Shown here piece by piece: positions 1 to 9,524 of a stretch of DNA of 64,000 bases; position 1 is the first letter of the stretch, and the number at the start of each line of letters is the position of its first letter. The translations under genes were made by a program, and so were the position numbers. The stretch spans positions 7,515,501 through 7,579,500 of the forward strand of contig OX031060.1 of assembly GCA_943736015.1 (NCBI GenBank). The letters are read 5' to 3'. The stretch is from Tridacna crocea. Taxonomy: Eukaryota; Mollusca; Bivalvia; Cardiida; Cardiidae. The notes beneath the pieces are model-generated. The model was not told where the DNA came from. It searched no databases and saw nothing but the letters and a program-made list of their open reading frames with translations.

Positions 1-756
1 AATCAGTCACAGCGTACGATGAATAGTGACTCTTGTCCGAGAAATGACTCGAGCATGTCAGTATGTTCGGCAGAGTTCGATACAAAGGCTTCGGTCTCAT
101 CGCCGATCTTTCCGACTATAGAGGTACAACAGCTGCCACCGCTCTCACAGCCGAAAGTCACGTTACCGAGCCTTCCCGATATACATATAGAACCGGTCAG
201 CGTTACCAAAAAACCGCCGAAGAAAAAGAAAACTGTCAAAGTAAGTAGTTTGGATAGAAATACGGAATCTACTGTCAATAAAATTCCGAGGTTAGTCCAT
301 GTTGTTAATGATGAACAAAGGAGGCTGAGCGAAAAGAAAAGTGAAACTGACAATGATAGAGTAAAACTTGACAACGTAGACAAATCAGAGAGTTTTGAAG
401 ATACTGAACATAAACGGGATCCGAAGCAAGATCAACAACAGAGAAATAACGGAAAAGAGGCTAAATTTGTCAAATGGCAAAACGTAACCGATAGACTCAT
501 TGACGCCATCAAAGAAGCGAAAGATGCAAATCCGGACATTATGCTATTACGGAGACAAAGGTCAATATCAAGGTCACTTAAAGGTCACCTTGGAAGGTCA
601 TCGTTCTGCCAAAGTTCGTATCAGGAACGCGCCGATAAAGAAAGGGCGAATAACATCAGAAAACGGCACTCGTTGCAGACCAAAACTGGACCACTAGATT
701 TTAACAAGTTACGTAGACAGATAGCATTTGGGAGGAGTCGAACAATGCTTTGGTGA
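1..756 (+). CDS. Hypothetical basic low-complexity protein, open at left edge
   Basis: A reading frame is open from base 1 to the TGA at 754-756; the first ATG is at 19, giving 245 residues. I do not recognise a family. The product is hydrophilic, with no signal peptide or membrane segment. A proline-rich stretch (about residues 33-60) leads into a lysine run (KKPPKKKK, about 64-71), then an acidic/polar and glutamine-rich stretch (about 100-145), then a basic arginine-rich C-terminus ending RSRTMLW. The ATG context is weak and the frame continues upstream of it, so this may be a terminal exon whose start lies outside the window. It resembles the 7826-8572 protein only in being charged, with a KKKK tract after a proline-containing segment; paralogy is unproven. 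The length and codon usage support real coding sequence. Function unknown. Confidence 0.6.
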   Translation, partial: NQSQRTMNSDSCPRNDSSMSVCSAEFDTKASVSSPIFPTIEVQQLPPLSQPKVTLPSLPDIHIEPVSVTKKPPKKKKTVKVSSLDRNTESTVNKIPRLVHVVNDEQRRLSEKKSETDNDRVKLDNVDKSESFEDTEHKRDPKQDQQQRNNGKEAKFVKWQNVTDRLIDAIKEAKDANPDIMLLRRQRSISRSLKGHLGRSSFCQSSYQERADKERANNIRKRHSLQTKTGPLDFNKLRRQIAFGRSRTMLW

Positions 757-959
757 TAATTTGTTTCTTTGACTGACTGACTGACTAATGTAACACCGTC
801 TTCAACATTATGTGAGTTTATCACGCGGCGACAACAAGATTTTTATGAATGTTCTGAATCGAAAGTATTTGCAAGTAAAAATTAACTATCGATCAAATGG
901 TGAGATTTTGCTCTAAAGGTAAAGATAACATTCAGAGGATAGGGATAAAATGCTGGATA
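757..959. other. Downstream of first ORF; short GACT repeat
   Basis: A few copies of GACT lie directly after the stop (about 771-787). No other gene or repeat is visible. A clear AATAAA polyadenylation signal is not seen in the first 200 bases. Confidence 0.3.
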
Positions 960-1034
960 CGAGCACATTTGGTCCTTTTCCAACACTGTTTTCAAAAGTT
1001 TTTTTTTTTCAGCATCGTGAAAAATCGGGATTGT
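960..1034 (-). mobile_element. Palindromic TTAA MITE, end fragment
   Basis: One arm of the hairpin and the terminal segment ending in GGGATTGTTTGGTA survive; the other arm and the opposite end are missing. Confidence 0.5.
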
Positions 1035-1241
1035 TTGGTATTAGTGAGAAGCTAAACAGAAATTATATATTTGTTATTGTACATAATAATTTTATGTAAT
1101 GTCGACAAAATGCACTTGTTATTTTGTGAAAATAGTCTTTCCCATAAATTAACCTTGTTGTTTCTTCTCATTTTCCCCCCATGTTCATTGTCATTGTTTT
1201 GTATTGTTACTGCAGGTTTAATTTAATCATAACCATGTTGT

Positions 1242-1446
1242 TTAACTCTTTACCAAACGACAAAATTTTAGACTGGTCCAAATTAAAAGCATTTGAAGAC
1301 AAAAATGAATATGACTAAAAAATTGAAAATATTGTTGGAAATGGAGAAAATGCTGGTTATCAGCATTTTCTCCTTTTCTTACAATTTTTTCGAAAGGCTT
1401 CTTTCACAGGGGTGTTAAAAGTCGGGATTATGTGGTAAAGGGTTAA
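1242..1446 (-). mobile_element. Palindromic TTAA MITE, full length
   Basis: TTAA is present at both ends (1242-1245 and 1443-1446), with inverted ends CTCTTTACCA and TGGTAAAGGG. The centre is an inverted repeat built on GGAGAAAATGCTGGT at about 1336-1376, with a few mismatches. The longer asymmetric arm is on the left, so it is in reverse orientation relative to the copy at 2011. Confidence 0.85.
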
Positions 1447-1479
1447 TCATATTTTAATTTTTGTGCATTTCAGTTACAC

Positions 1480-1508
1480 TTATTTATTTATTTATTTATT
1501 TATTTATT
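1480..1508. repeat. TTTA microsatellite
   Basis: Seven consecutive TTTA-type units. Confidence 0.9.
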
Positions 1509-1754
1509 ACATCTTGAAGAATAAATATACGACCATATTCCTGTTTTGACTCATTTTATTTTCTTCGATATATCATGGGTTTTTATGTCGTTACATACGT
1601 TTGTCAAATTAAAAGTAAAAAAATAGATTTTGTGTTCACAATGAAGTTGAAAATTCTAAAACTCTGTCGCTTGACACAAAATTAGATCTAATCTGCTTTG
1701 CCCTGTGAATTCTGGGAACGGGACTCGATCCTTACCCGAGCAACTTGGTAACTT

Positions 1755-1882
1755 GGTGAGAAAGATCGAAATTTGTTTCATCTCGTGAGCATTATCGGAA
1801 ATATTTTCACTCGTAGCCGCGCCACTCTTGAAATATTACCGATGGCCTTGATTCGACGAAATAAATTTCGATCTTTCACCGT
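1755..1882. repeat. Imperfect inverted repeat (GATCGAAATTT arms)
   Basis: The left arm starting GGTGAGAAAGATCGAAATTT is matched by a right arm ending AAATTTCGATCTTTCACC, with ATTATCGG/CCGATGG nearer the centre. A diverged relative of the right arm lies at 19992-20050, so this is a repeat family rather than a local hairpin. Confidence 0.65.
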
Positions 1883-2010
1883 TAAAAATAAAGAAAACAA
1901 ATATTCTCTATGTATTTGAATTATTAAAAGATTTCGAACCTTTTCGAATCCACAATTTTTTTTGACTCGACTGAAACGACAGTATTTGCAATCGACACAT
2001 CAAATATAGC

Positions 2011-2239
2011 TTAACCCTTTACCAAACAATCCCTGGTTTTTACGACACTGAGATAGAAGCCTTTAGAAAACATTGTGGGAAAAGGAGAAAATGCTGGTAA
2101 CCAGCATTTTCTCCTTTTCCCACCATGTTTTCTACCTTGCTGTAAACAAATTTTAAATTTTGAGTCACGTTTACTTTGTCGTCCGCAAGTGTTTTCAATT
2201 TGAACCAGTCTAACATTTTGTCGTTTGGGAAAGGGTTAA
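2011..2239 (+). mobile_element. Palindromic TTAA MITE, full length
   Basis: This is the best copy for defining the family. TTAA lies at 2011-2014 and 2236-2239. The ends are CCCTTTACCA and its inverse GGAAAGGG. From left to right it has a short arm with GACACTGAGATAGAAGCC, a near-perfect hairpin (about 2067-2133) and a long arm ending with AACCAGTCTAACATTTTG. There is no coding capacity. TTAA flanks are typical of piggyBac-superfamily elements, so a piggyBac-like transposase is the inferred mobiliser. Confidence 0.9.
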
Positions 2240-2388
2240 CAAAGATTTGATTTCTTTCCTTAATAAGGTAGAAGTCATTGTGAGAAAAGGAGAAAATGCT
2301 GGTTACCAGCATTTTTCTTTTTACCACAATGTTTTTAAAAGGCTTAGATCTAGGGGTCGTTGAAACTGGGGATCACTTGGTAAATGTT
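2240..2388 (-). mobile_element. Palindromic TTAA MITE, partial
   Basis: The hairpin (about 2276-2335) and short arm remain; the long arm is replaced by unrelated sequence directly after the TTAA of the preceding copy. Confidence 0.7.
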
Positions 2389-2401
2389 TTGAACAATATT
2401 T

Positions 2402-2520
2402 AACCCCTTTACAAACGATCTCCTACTTTCAAAACCTTGAGTGAGAAAGTATCTGAAAACATTCTGGTAAAAGGAGGTACTAGCGCTTTCCCACGTTGTC
2501 CTTCAAACGTTTCCATAGTG
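2402..2520 (+). mobile_element. Palindromic TTAA MITE, degraded
   Basis: It begins TTTAACCCCTTTACAAACGA and has recognisable but mutated hairpin arms (ACATTCTGGTAAAAGGAGG and its partner). The long arm is lost. Confidence 0.55.
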
Positions 2521-2611
2521 AAATTCCAGTAGTCTAATCGCATTTCATTTGTTCGTATGCAGAATTCTTTCATTGTGGACGGATTCAAAATTTGTAGCTT
2601 GTTAAATCTTT

Positions 2612-2830
2612 ACAACCTTACCCCAAATTTTAACCATTTGGAGAAAGAAAATTTTAAAAAAAATCTTTGTGGAAAAAAGGAGACAATGCTGGTAAGCAGC
2701 TTGTTCTCTTTTTCCCGCAAAGTTTTCTCTTTTCCCAAACACATAATTCAATATTTAGGTCACATTTTGTTGTCTGCTAATGCTTTGAATTTCGACGCGT
2801 CCAAAATTTTGTCGGGTGGTAAAGTGTTAA
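2612..2830 (+). mobile_element. Palindromic TTAA MITE, diverged
   Basis: It has a strongly mutated hairpin (2668-2725), a well-kept long arm, and an intact right end GGTAAAGTGTTAA with TTAA at 2827-2830. Confidence 0.65.
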
Positions 2831-2958
2831 ACTTTGAATGTATGATAAACGTTACCATTATTATCTTTTTGACACTGTCCATTGTTTTAAGATATCAACG
2901 CTTGAACAACTTCTCTTTTGTCTTCGAAAACTTTACCCGACGTGGGGGACATCGCACC

Positions 2959-3418
2959 TAAAAGCCCCTATACACGAACAAATTTTACGTCAATTATTTG
3001 ATGTCAAATAATTGATTCAAATAATTGATGTTTGCCACACACGATCAATGTTGTCTTCAACTTTCTGTCAATTTTCATTCTGAACAAAATCTTCGAGATG
3101 AAGGGATCTATCGCACTGGCACTAGTTCTTGCCTTGGGGAATGCTCCAAAGTGAAATAGGAGGAGGAAGTGGTCGAAAAAATGGTTTCTCTGTCGAAATC
3201 AACTCGGACATGCCCGATTGCTCAGAGAGTTAAGGGACGATGAACCGGACGATTACAGGAATTTCCTGAGAATGGACGCCGCATCATATGATGAACTTCT
3301 GAATCTGGTGAGGCCAATAATACAGAAAAAAGATACCATCATGCGTGAAGCCATATCAGCAAACATTTTTGACATCAAATAATTGACGAAAAATTTGATC
3401 GTGTATGGGGGCCTTTAT
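2959..3418 (+). mobile_element. PIF/Harbinger-type element, internally deleted
   Basis: The inverted ends read GCCCCTATACACGA on the left and, read inward from the right, GGCCCCCATACACGATC; both continue into TCAATTATTTGATGTCAAA. Between them is the N-terminal part of a Harbinger transposase only, so the copy is not autonomous. A clear three-base TWA duplication could not be confirmed. Confidence 0.75.
3098..3373 (+). pseudogene. Harbinger transposase N-terminal fragment
   Basis: A frame starting at ATG 3098 (MKGSIALALVLALG) meets a stop at 3152-3154 and continues in the same frame through a stretch rich in R and K, then FLRMDAASYDELLNLV and KKDTIMREAIS. This matches the start of HARBI1/PIF transposases as I know them: the FLRM..FdeLL segment followed by the mR..IS motif that precedes the helix-turn-helix. 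The catalytic DDE region is absent and the frame runs straight into the right inverted end. It is a broken copy with no expected enzyme activity. Family assignment rests on motif pattern alone. Confidence 0.75.
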
Positions 3419-3539
3419 GCTTATAAATTACTCGATACCCCCTCCCCCCACCACCCCCTCGCCAAGATCGCCTTGGTCCACGCAAGCTGAGAGCGATAAC
3501 ACTTGAGAGCGGGAGGTTCGAGCAACCGGCCAGACATCA
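3419..3539. other. No gene seen; C-rich low-complexity patch
   Basis: A short cytosine-rich stretch (about 3437-3460) and no other recognisable feature. Confidence 0.3.
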
Positions 3540-3544
3540 ACTTA

Positions 3545-3690
3545 TTCCCTAAGCCTTTATCAGAAAATCTAGATTTTTAATGACTCTGTGGTAGAGGCCT
3601 TTTGAAAACATTGTGGGAAAAGTAGAAAATGCTGGTAACCAGCATTTTCTACTTTTCCCACAATGTTTTCTACTTTGTCAAAAAACTTCA
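3545..3690 (+). mobile_element. Palindromic TTAA MITE, hairpin plus short arm
   Basis: The hairpin at about 3602-3668 is perfect, with AGTAGAAAATGCTGG in place of the usual GGAGAAAATGCTGG in both arms. Compensating change in both arms argues for gene conversion or a subfamily. The long arm is truncated. Confidence 0.75.
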
Positions 3691-3714
3691 GTTAATATGT
3701 TCTTCTTTCAGATT

Positions 3715-3900
3715 TATTGTCTGTAGAGACTTTCAGCGTGGAAAGCCGAGAACATGGGTCGCTGGTTCGATCTCCGGCTTGTCTGACAATTCTTATTCCA
3801 AAAATTGATAATATTCATTGCGACAGGATTTACTCATCTGTCTCATCGTTGGCCATTACGTTGGCGATGAATAAGTGGGAAATCAGCCCGTGGCTTGGAA
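3715..3900 (+). mobile_element. tRNA-derived SINE, 5' part damaged
   Basis: It contains the B-box-like GGTTCGATCTCCGGC followed by the family body (ATTGCGACAGGAT..TCATCTGTCTCATCG) shared with the copies at 21597, 38886 and 41718. The tRNA A-box half is degraded. Confidence 0.6.
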
Positions 3901-3990
3901 AGAATACTGCAGTGCGGAGTGCTAGTAGAGGATATTACAAGAAAGTATAGATAGGTTCACTGGTCGCCGCAGGCTGATCCTAGACGACAA

Positions 3991-4214
3991 TTAACCCATT
4001 ACCACACAATCCCTTCTTTTGGCGCTCCTGAGAAAGAAGCCTTTTGAAAACACTGTGGGAAAAGGAGAAAATGCTGGTTACCAGCATTTTCTCCTTTTCC
4101 CACAATGTTTTCTACCCTTTCCTGAACAAATTTCAATTTTTGAGTCACCTTTATTTTGTCGTCTGCAAATGCTTTCAATTTGGACCAGTCTAAAATTTTC
4201 TCGTGTGGTAAACA
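3991..4214 (+). mobile_element. Palindromic TTAA MITE, near full length
   Basis: TTAA at 3991 leads into CCCATTACCACACAATCCC. The hairpin (4047-4111) is nearly perfect. The right end TCGTGTGGTAAAC has lost its TTAA. Confidence 0.85.
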
Positions 4215-4384
4215 CTTTTTTAACGTTGCAAGTCAGATATATTTTATGTTTGTTTGGGTTGTGTTTTTTTGTTGTTGTTGTTGATGTCTTCAATGGAGCT
4301 GAAGTTATAACGTGCCGCTATGGCTCACTTTTGGTATCTTCCTTTCTTTGTTTCGCTGGTTACTGACCGGGGTTTGGTAACGAT

Positions 4385-4490
4385 TTGCTCAAAAGCACTG
4401 TCACTTGATAAGCATTTCCTTCCTTGCCCACTATGTTTTTAAACGCCTTATTCCGAAAATTCGTTAAAACTCTGGATTATTTGGTAAAAG
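4385..4490 (-). mobile_element. Palindromic TTAA MITE, fragment
   Basis: One hairpin arm (GCCCACTATGTTTTTAAACG) and a terminal segment ending ATTTGGTAAAAG can be recognised. Confidence 0.45.
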
Positions 4491-4858
4491 ACCAAATGAA
4501 CTTCATAAAATCTTATTTTGTGATAAACTACAATATGAATACCAGTTTGGTCGATAGAGAATATCGGTGAAAAATAGAACAGGTCTCGTTAAAGCCAAAA
4601 TAATATTATGATCCTCGTTGATAAAAATATTGAACTTGTTATCAGATGATATTGTAACAAAAGAATACATTTTATAGAATAACACGTTGAAATATCGATA
4701 TAGTCTTTGTTCACATGAAAACACCTTATGGGACCCTGTCATTTTTATCATTTTCAAAACTTAATATATACTGAAAAAGAAAAACGTTCTAAATTAATAT
4801 TTTTCTTCCGTCACAGTGTTTTCAAACAGCCTATCAATTTTGTATAGGTTGGAACCGT

Positions 4859-5173
4859 TTAACTAACCCTTTCCCAAACAATCCCTGATTTTCACGACCC
4901 TGAGGAAGAAGCCTTTTGAAAACATTGTGGGAAAAGGAGAAAATGCTGGTTACCAGCATTTTCTCCTTTTCCCACAATGTTTTCTACTCTATCAAAAACA
5001 AATTTTACTATTTTAGCCATATTTGAAATTGTTGTCTGCAAATCGATGGGTGAGTGCAACACTATCCTAAGTGCCTATACTTTGTATAGGTACTTAGGAT
5101 AGTGTTGCACTCAGCCATCGAAATGCTCTCAATTTGGATGGGTCTAAAATTTTGTTGTGTGATAAAGGGTTAA
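4859..5173 (+). mobile_element. Palindromic TTAA MITE carrying a nested palindrome
   Basis: TTAA lies at both ends (4859-4862, 5170-5173), with a perfect hairpin at about 4918-4986. The element is longer than its relatives because a second palindrome (5044-5120) sits inside the long arm, interrupting the segment that normally reads GTCTGCAAATGCTTTCAATT. Confidence 0.9.
5044..5120. mobile_element. Palindromic insertion of 77 bp inside a MITE
   Basis: The arms start CGATGGGTGAGTGCAACACT and close with the inverse AGTGTTGCACTCAGCCATCG around a TTT loop. AAAT stands on both sides (5040-5043 and 5121-5124), consistent with a short target duplication. Confidence 0.8.
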
Positions 5174-5825
5174 GCAAAAGGTTTCGAATTTCATTTCAAT
5201 ATTTCATTTCCCAAAATACGCCTATATATGGATGGAAACTTGAATTTATCAAATATATCGGTAACTTGATCCTAGCAAAAGCGGGAAAAGGCCTACACAT
5301 GCTATAATTATTACATGTTGGCTTCGTTAAAAAAGAAGCCAGGAGGGGTCGGCATCAACATTTTCAAATATATAGTTTATCGGCTTTCATTTTCAATATA
5401 TTTTGGTTCATGTAAACAAACGAGTAAAAAAGCTGCCGCGAAGAAATCTCATATGCTTTACATGACGGTAATTTGACCTTCTTGTCGCGTTTTCAAGTTG
5501 CATGTTCTTGTTCAGCGGTCTTCTTTCTCTATTTTAACGAAATTCTTCCCATTTTTCTTCTGCTTGGAATATTTGCTTATTAAAAAAAAGCTAAAATTAT
5601 TAAAGAGGTTATTTGCAGCCATGGCAAATTAATTCATAAATAAAATCTTTTCTGTATTTCGTCATTTATAGAAATAAACCACGTCTATTTCCTGTTTCGT
5701 TTTTTTTTTTATTTCGTTTTATTTACAAAACCATGACGAAAACAGACTGTGTATCAGAAGAATTAAGCTGGAAGAAATAGAATTAGACAGCAAATTCTGT
5801 AGCAGTCCGCCTTTTAAACTCACCA
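5174..5825. other. No gene seen
   Basis: A+T-rich sequence with T-runs; no coding frame, RNA gene or known repeat recognised. Confidence 0.3.
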
Positions 5826-5859
5826 CTATTGGAGAGGTCTGATGACCTCTCCAATGAGA

Positions 5860-6440
5860 TATGCTCTGATAAAAGGGTGTTTATGCATTTATGCACCTCT
5901 GTGATGCATCATACCACGCTAGACATCATTGCAACACACGAGTAGGGACATTCGGACATCTGCGTAAAGTGTCGTCTCGGATCAGCCTGCGCAGTCCGTG
6001 CAGGCTAATCCGAGACGGCACATTACGACTTTTGATTTTGTGCTACAGAAGATTTTCGCAAAACAGAAAATTAAAAACGGAAATTGTCGTTTTGGATTAG
6101 CATGCGCGACCTGCACAGGCTTATCTGAGTCGACACTTTACGCAAATGTCTGAATGCCCGTAAAGTGTCGTCTCGGATCAGCCTGCGCAATCTGCGAAGG
6201 CTAACCCGAAACGGCACTTTCCCTTTTTATGTAATTTTCTATTTTGCGCAAGCCCTCTGTAGCTCAAAATCTAATATAGTCGTAAGGTGTCGTCTCGGAT
6301 CAGCCTGCGCAGACTGCGCAGGCTGATCCGAGACGACACTTTACACAAATGCGCGAATGCCTCTTTACGCGTGGTGTAAGCCGTTTTATCTATCTTGGCC
6401 ATTCTCTGGCAAAAGGGGGCTTAATGCATCTCCTTGATGC
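5860..6440. mobile_element. CGTAAAGTGTCGTCTCGG palindrome array
   Basis: Three palindromic units, each pairing GTGTCGTCTCGGATCAGCC with an inverse ending in GACACTTTACG, lie at about 5965-6025, 6155-6220 and 6285-6345; the last is nearly perfect. A rough direct repeat, AAAAGGG plus a GATGCAT segment, stands at both outer sides (about 5870-5912 and 6410-6450). I recall the motif as frequent in bivalve genomes. Confidence 0.75.
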
Positions 6441-7825
6441 ATTATATCATGAAAGTCCTCAGATAATTATGGAACCATAAAACCCATTAGTCTGGTAGCC
6501 GGCAGAACCCTGAAATAGATTTTCCTCTGCCAAGAAGAAATTTACTAAAACGCAGGCTGACCTAAGTTGATACTTTTTCCGGATGCATTGAACTTTTTTT
6601 TCAAACGGCACAGCTTATCTGTTTTCCTTTATTCTTCATCTGTTTATCTTATGTAATTATAAATGAGACGGTAAATTTGACGATTGACAATTATTACATT
6701 CTATCCGTCCCTTCCATTTTCCGTTTCATAAATACTGCTACGGTGAAAATCACAACATGAGCTGAACTTATTTCATGCCTCAGAATTCAATTATTCCTTA
6801 AAAGTCAGCACAAAGAAGATGTATGTACTCACAAAGTCCGATATAGATAGAACACTGTTACACTAAGGGCTAGGTATTTACATTAAAATAACAATAAAGA
6901 CCGAGCAACGCCTCTATCAATGACATTCATCAATGTTAATCACAATGTTTATTACTACCTTACCTCTAAAATATTGCGATTTTATCACTAATCGGTTTTG
7001 AAACTGTTGGATTCGGGCAGGAAGAAGTAATTGTGTAAAACTTTACATTGAAAATCTTGTCAGGAAAGCAGCGGTGGAGCCTTTTATTACTGGATTCCTT
7101 CTCTGTTTGACATTTAATTAAGAAGTGTAGATGCAAACATAATGTGGAAACTTTCCAAGAGTCAGCTGCGACTGTTTAAAACTTTGACTGGAACTTAAAG
7201 GCGTGCATTGAAACATTTCCTGGCTGATAAACTGTTGTGCTTCTGTGATATCACAGAGCAATTTTCTTTCTTTTAGAAATAATTCAGTCAATACATTGAA
7301 CCAAAAAGGGGAAAATGTGTTAATGCAGCTCACTATCAACCAGTTTGTACGGTTACATGGACGATCTTTGGCTCAAGAATGTTGTTAAAATACTGTTTCC
7401 AACTTGTTCTTGTTTGTTTTTCTGGTGGCATAGTTCTTACAATGAGTGCTTAAGTGATAATGATCCAAAAACTGAGAATGGGAATTAGACAAAAGAGGGT
7501 AAACTGGATTTCTGCTACCATACGAAACGTCATGTTTTCGTATTAACCAATTAATTGTGCGCTGTGATTTTATCGTAAATTAATGTCGTAAAAAGGAATA
7601 AATGATATGCCGACCAGGGGTTTTAACATCAAGAAACGATGTAAACAGTGAGCTCTAAATGTTGTTGCAGCGATAGATTTTAATAGGTGAAATGGATTTA
7701 TGTACATTAGTTCATATGTTAGATATTAATTCTTAACACACATTTTGGAAATTAAATTTTGAATACATTCATTGGACATTTAATTGTAAGTACGCACATT
7801 CAATATACGTTCCCCAACTTAAAAG
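6441..7825. other. No gene seen; 5' flank of next gene
   Basis: No coding frame with protein-like composition and no repeat I recognise. It is the presumed upstream region of the 7826 gene, but no convincing TATA box or initiator can be assigned. Confidence 0.3.
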
Positions 7826-8572
7826 ATGGCTTTCGAAACACCTTACTTTATGAAATCAAAAACTACGGGTGTTGGTCGCTCTAACCAGTCAGTTGAGGAT
7901 CGCCTTCAGCGATCAATAACGGAGATCGAAGTCAAGCAGAGAAAATCGATCTTGAAGATCGAACAGCAGATGTTGAAAGTTCGAGAAGAATATAAGTTGT
8001 TACGAGCTGACGTAGACTTCTCCACTGATCTAGATGAACACGGCAAACAAATTGACCCCGAGGCTTGCAGGAGTAAATCGACGGGAGATCTTCCGCCAAT
8101 CCGTCGTCATGAAGAAACCGGCAACCATGGGCCTAAAAGCGCCGAAGTTAGAGAAAAACCTAAAAGGCGCCGTCTACGAAAGAAAAAGAAAGCTGTTATT
8201 AAAAATAAAGAGGAAGATGACGGCAAAACATTACCTGCGATAAAAGAGAAAGACTGTCGGAAAGAGACCGGAACCGACCGTATTTTATCCCCGACCTCAA
8301 CTGATTATAATCCGGACAAAATTGAACAACGTTATTTAGACTTTATTGACCATAGTGAAAAGTTACTTAAATCCGTTAAAATAGATGAAGAAATGAAGAA
8401 ACTGCAGAAAAAGCAATTCGATTACAATGTTATTTCTGTTGTCAGTCGAGCGAATAGGGCTCTAGCACTCTCACTAAATGACAAAACCATCAAGTCTTTG
8501 TTGCTTTCACACAGGCAAGATGGTCGTGAAGAAAACTCGAAAAACTTGGTTGTAGAAATTCCATCGTGTTAA
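7826..8572 (+). CDS. Hypothetical 248-aa charged protein, single exon
   Basis: An intact 248-residue frame starts at ATG 7826 in a favourable context (AAAAGATGG) and ends at TAA 8570-8572. I do not recognise the family. Residues about 22-60 are predicted helical/coiled (EDRLQRSITEIEVKQRKSIL..LKVREEYKLLRAD). A strongly basic tract follows (KPKRRRLRKKKKAVIKNK, about 112-130), possibly a nuclear localisation signal, then a helical C-terminal third (IEQRYLDFIDHSEKLLKSVK, ALALSLNDKTIKSLLLS). There is no signal peptide or membrane segment. The stop codon overlaps the TTAA target site of a MITE inserted immediately downstream (8569), so the 3' untranslated region is transposon sequence. Codon composition and length support a real gene. 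Function unknown. Confidence 0.7.
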   Translation: MAFETPYFMKSKTTGVGRSNQSVEDRLQRSITEIEVKQRKSILKIEQQMLKVREEYKLLRADVDFSTDLDEHGKQIDPEACRSKSTGDLPPIRRHEETGNHGPKSAEVREKPKRRRLRKKKKAVIKNKEEDDGKTLPAIKEKDCRKETGTDRILSPTSTDYNPDKIEQRYLDFIDHSEKLLKSVKIDEEMKKLQKKQFDYNVISVVSRANRALALSLNDKTIKSLLLSHRQDGREENSKNLVVEIPSC

Positions 8573-8775
8573 TCCTTTATAAAACAATCCCTGGTTTTTA
8601 CGACCCAGGGGAAGAAATCTCCAGAAAACATTGTGGGAAAAGGAGAAAATGCTGGTAACCAGCATTTTCTCCTATTTCCACAATGTTTTCCACTCTTCTA
8701 AGGTCAAGTTTCAAATTTTGAGTCACGTTTATTTTGTCATTTGCTATTGCTTTCAATTTGGACAAGTCTAAATTA
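8569..8775 (+). mobile_element. Palindromic TTAA MITE abutting a stop codon
   Basis: Its TTAA (8569-8572) supplies the TAA stop of the upstream ORF. The hairpin (about 8625-8691) has one mismatch in each third. The long arm is cut at GTCTAAA by the element starting at 8776. Confidence 0.85.
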
Positions 8776-9125
8776 TTATACTGCAAAGAAATATCTCGTG
8801 ATCTGATTGGTTAACATGCCGGGAACATATATATCATGTACCCGGGCAAAAATCACGTAAAGCCAGTTTCCCTTTTGAGTGCCCCGTAAACATCACTACA
8901 CGTACAACATAACATCTAAACTGGCGACGTCGATCGATCACCAGACTGCACTTATATGCACCAAACTGCACGTGTTAGTGACGTCAGTTTCCAGTGACGT
9001 CAGTTTTCATTGAATTGAGGCACTCAGAAGGGAATTTCTATTTCGACAGCATTACCATTCGTGAGATTATAAAACAGGAAAATTTCGCTTAACGCGCTTT
9101 TAAAGGGTAAAACTTTGCAGTATAA
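8776..9125. mobile_element. MITE with TTATACTGCAAAG inverted ends
   Basis: The left end TTATACTGCAAAG and right end CTTTGCAGTATAA are perfect inverses. The body is about 85-90% similar by eye to 46051-46392, including two TGACGTCA-type sites. No ORF. Confidence 0.8.
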
Positions 9126-9137
9126 CAAATTCGTTGA

Positions 9138-9271
9138 ACGGTCAGGTGGCAGGGGACTTGGAAACTAGTTCACGGCTGTGTCAAATCATGTCGCCACCTC
9201 GCCTTCGGCTCGGGGCGACATGAATCACCACAGCTGTGAACAAGTTTCCAAGTCCTCTGCCACCTGACCGT
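9138..9271. repeat. Long palindrome, ACGGTCAGGTGGCAG arms
   Basis: Arms of about 58 bp (ACGGTCAGGTGGCAG outward, CATGTCGCC inward) flank a CGCCTTCGGCTCGG centre. The left arm recurs at 46402-46440 the same short distance after the second TTATACTGC element. Confidence 0.8.
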
Positions 9272-9293
9272 ACAACTAATTAAGTTCTATAAA

Positions 9294-9524
9294 GGGTTAA
9301 ACTTTTAGCAGATAATTTCGGTTTTTGCGACCATTGTGAAGCCGGCGTTCGAAAACTTTGTGGGAAAAGAAGAAAATGCTGACGACCAGCATTTTCTCCT
9401 TTTCCCGTAATGTTTTCTGCTTCTTAAAAGACAACTCTAATGGTTTGAATCGTTTTCAACAAGTCATCTGCAAATGGTGCCAAAACTGGAGAGTCTAAGT
9501 TTGTTTCGTCTGATAAAAAGTTCT
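9294..9524 (+). mobile_element. Palindromic TTAA MITE, diverged
   Basis: The hairpin (9352-9418) pairs GAAGAAAATGCTGACGACC with its inverse; short and long arms are recognisable, with many substitutions. Confidence 0.65.

Noticed and set aside
4019..4366. 115-codon frame and many similar short frames containing GKGENAGYQHFLLFPQCF
   Set aside because: They are translations of the palindromic MITE hairpin, occur on both strands wherever a copy lies, and share no flanking protein sequence.
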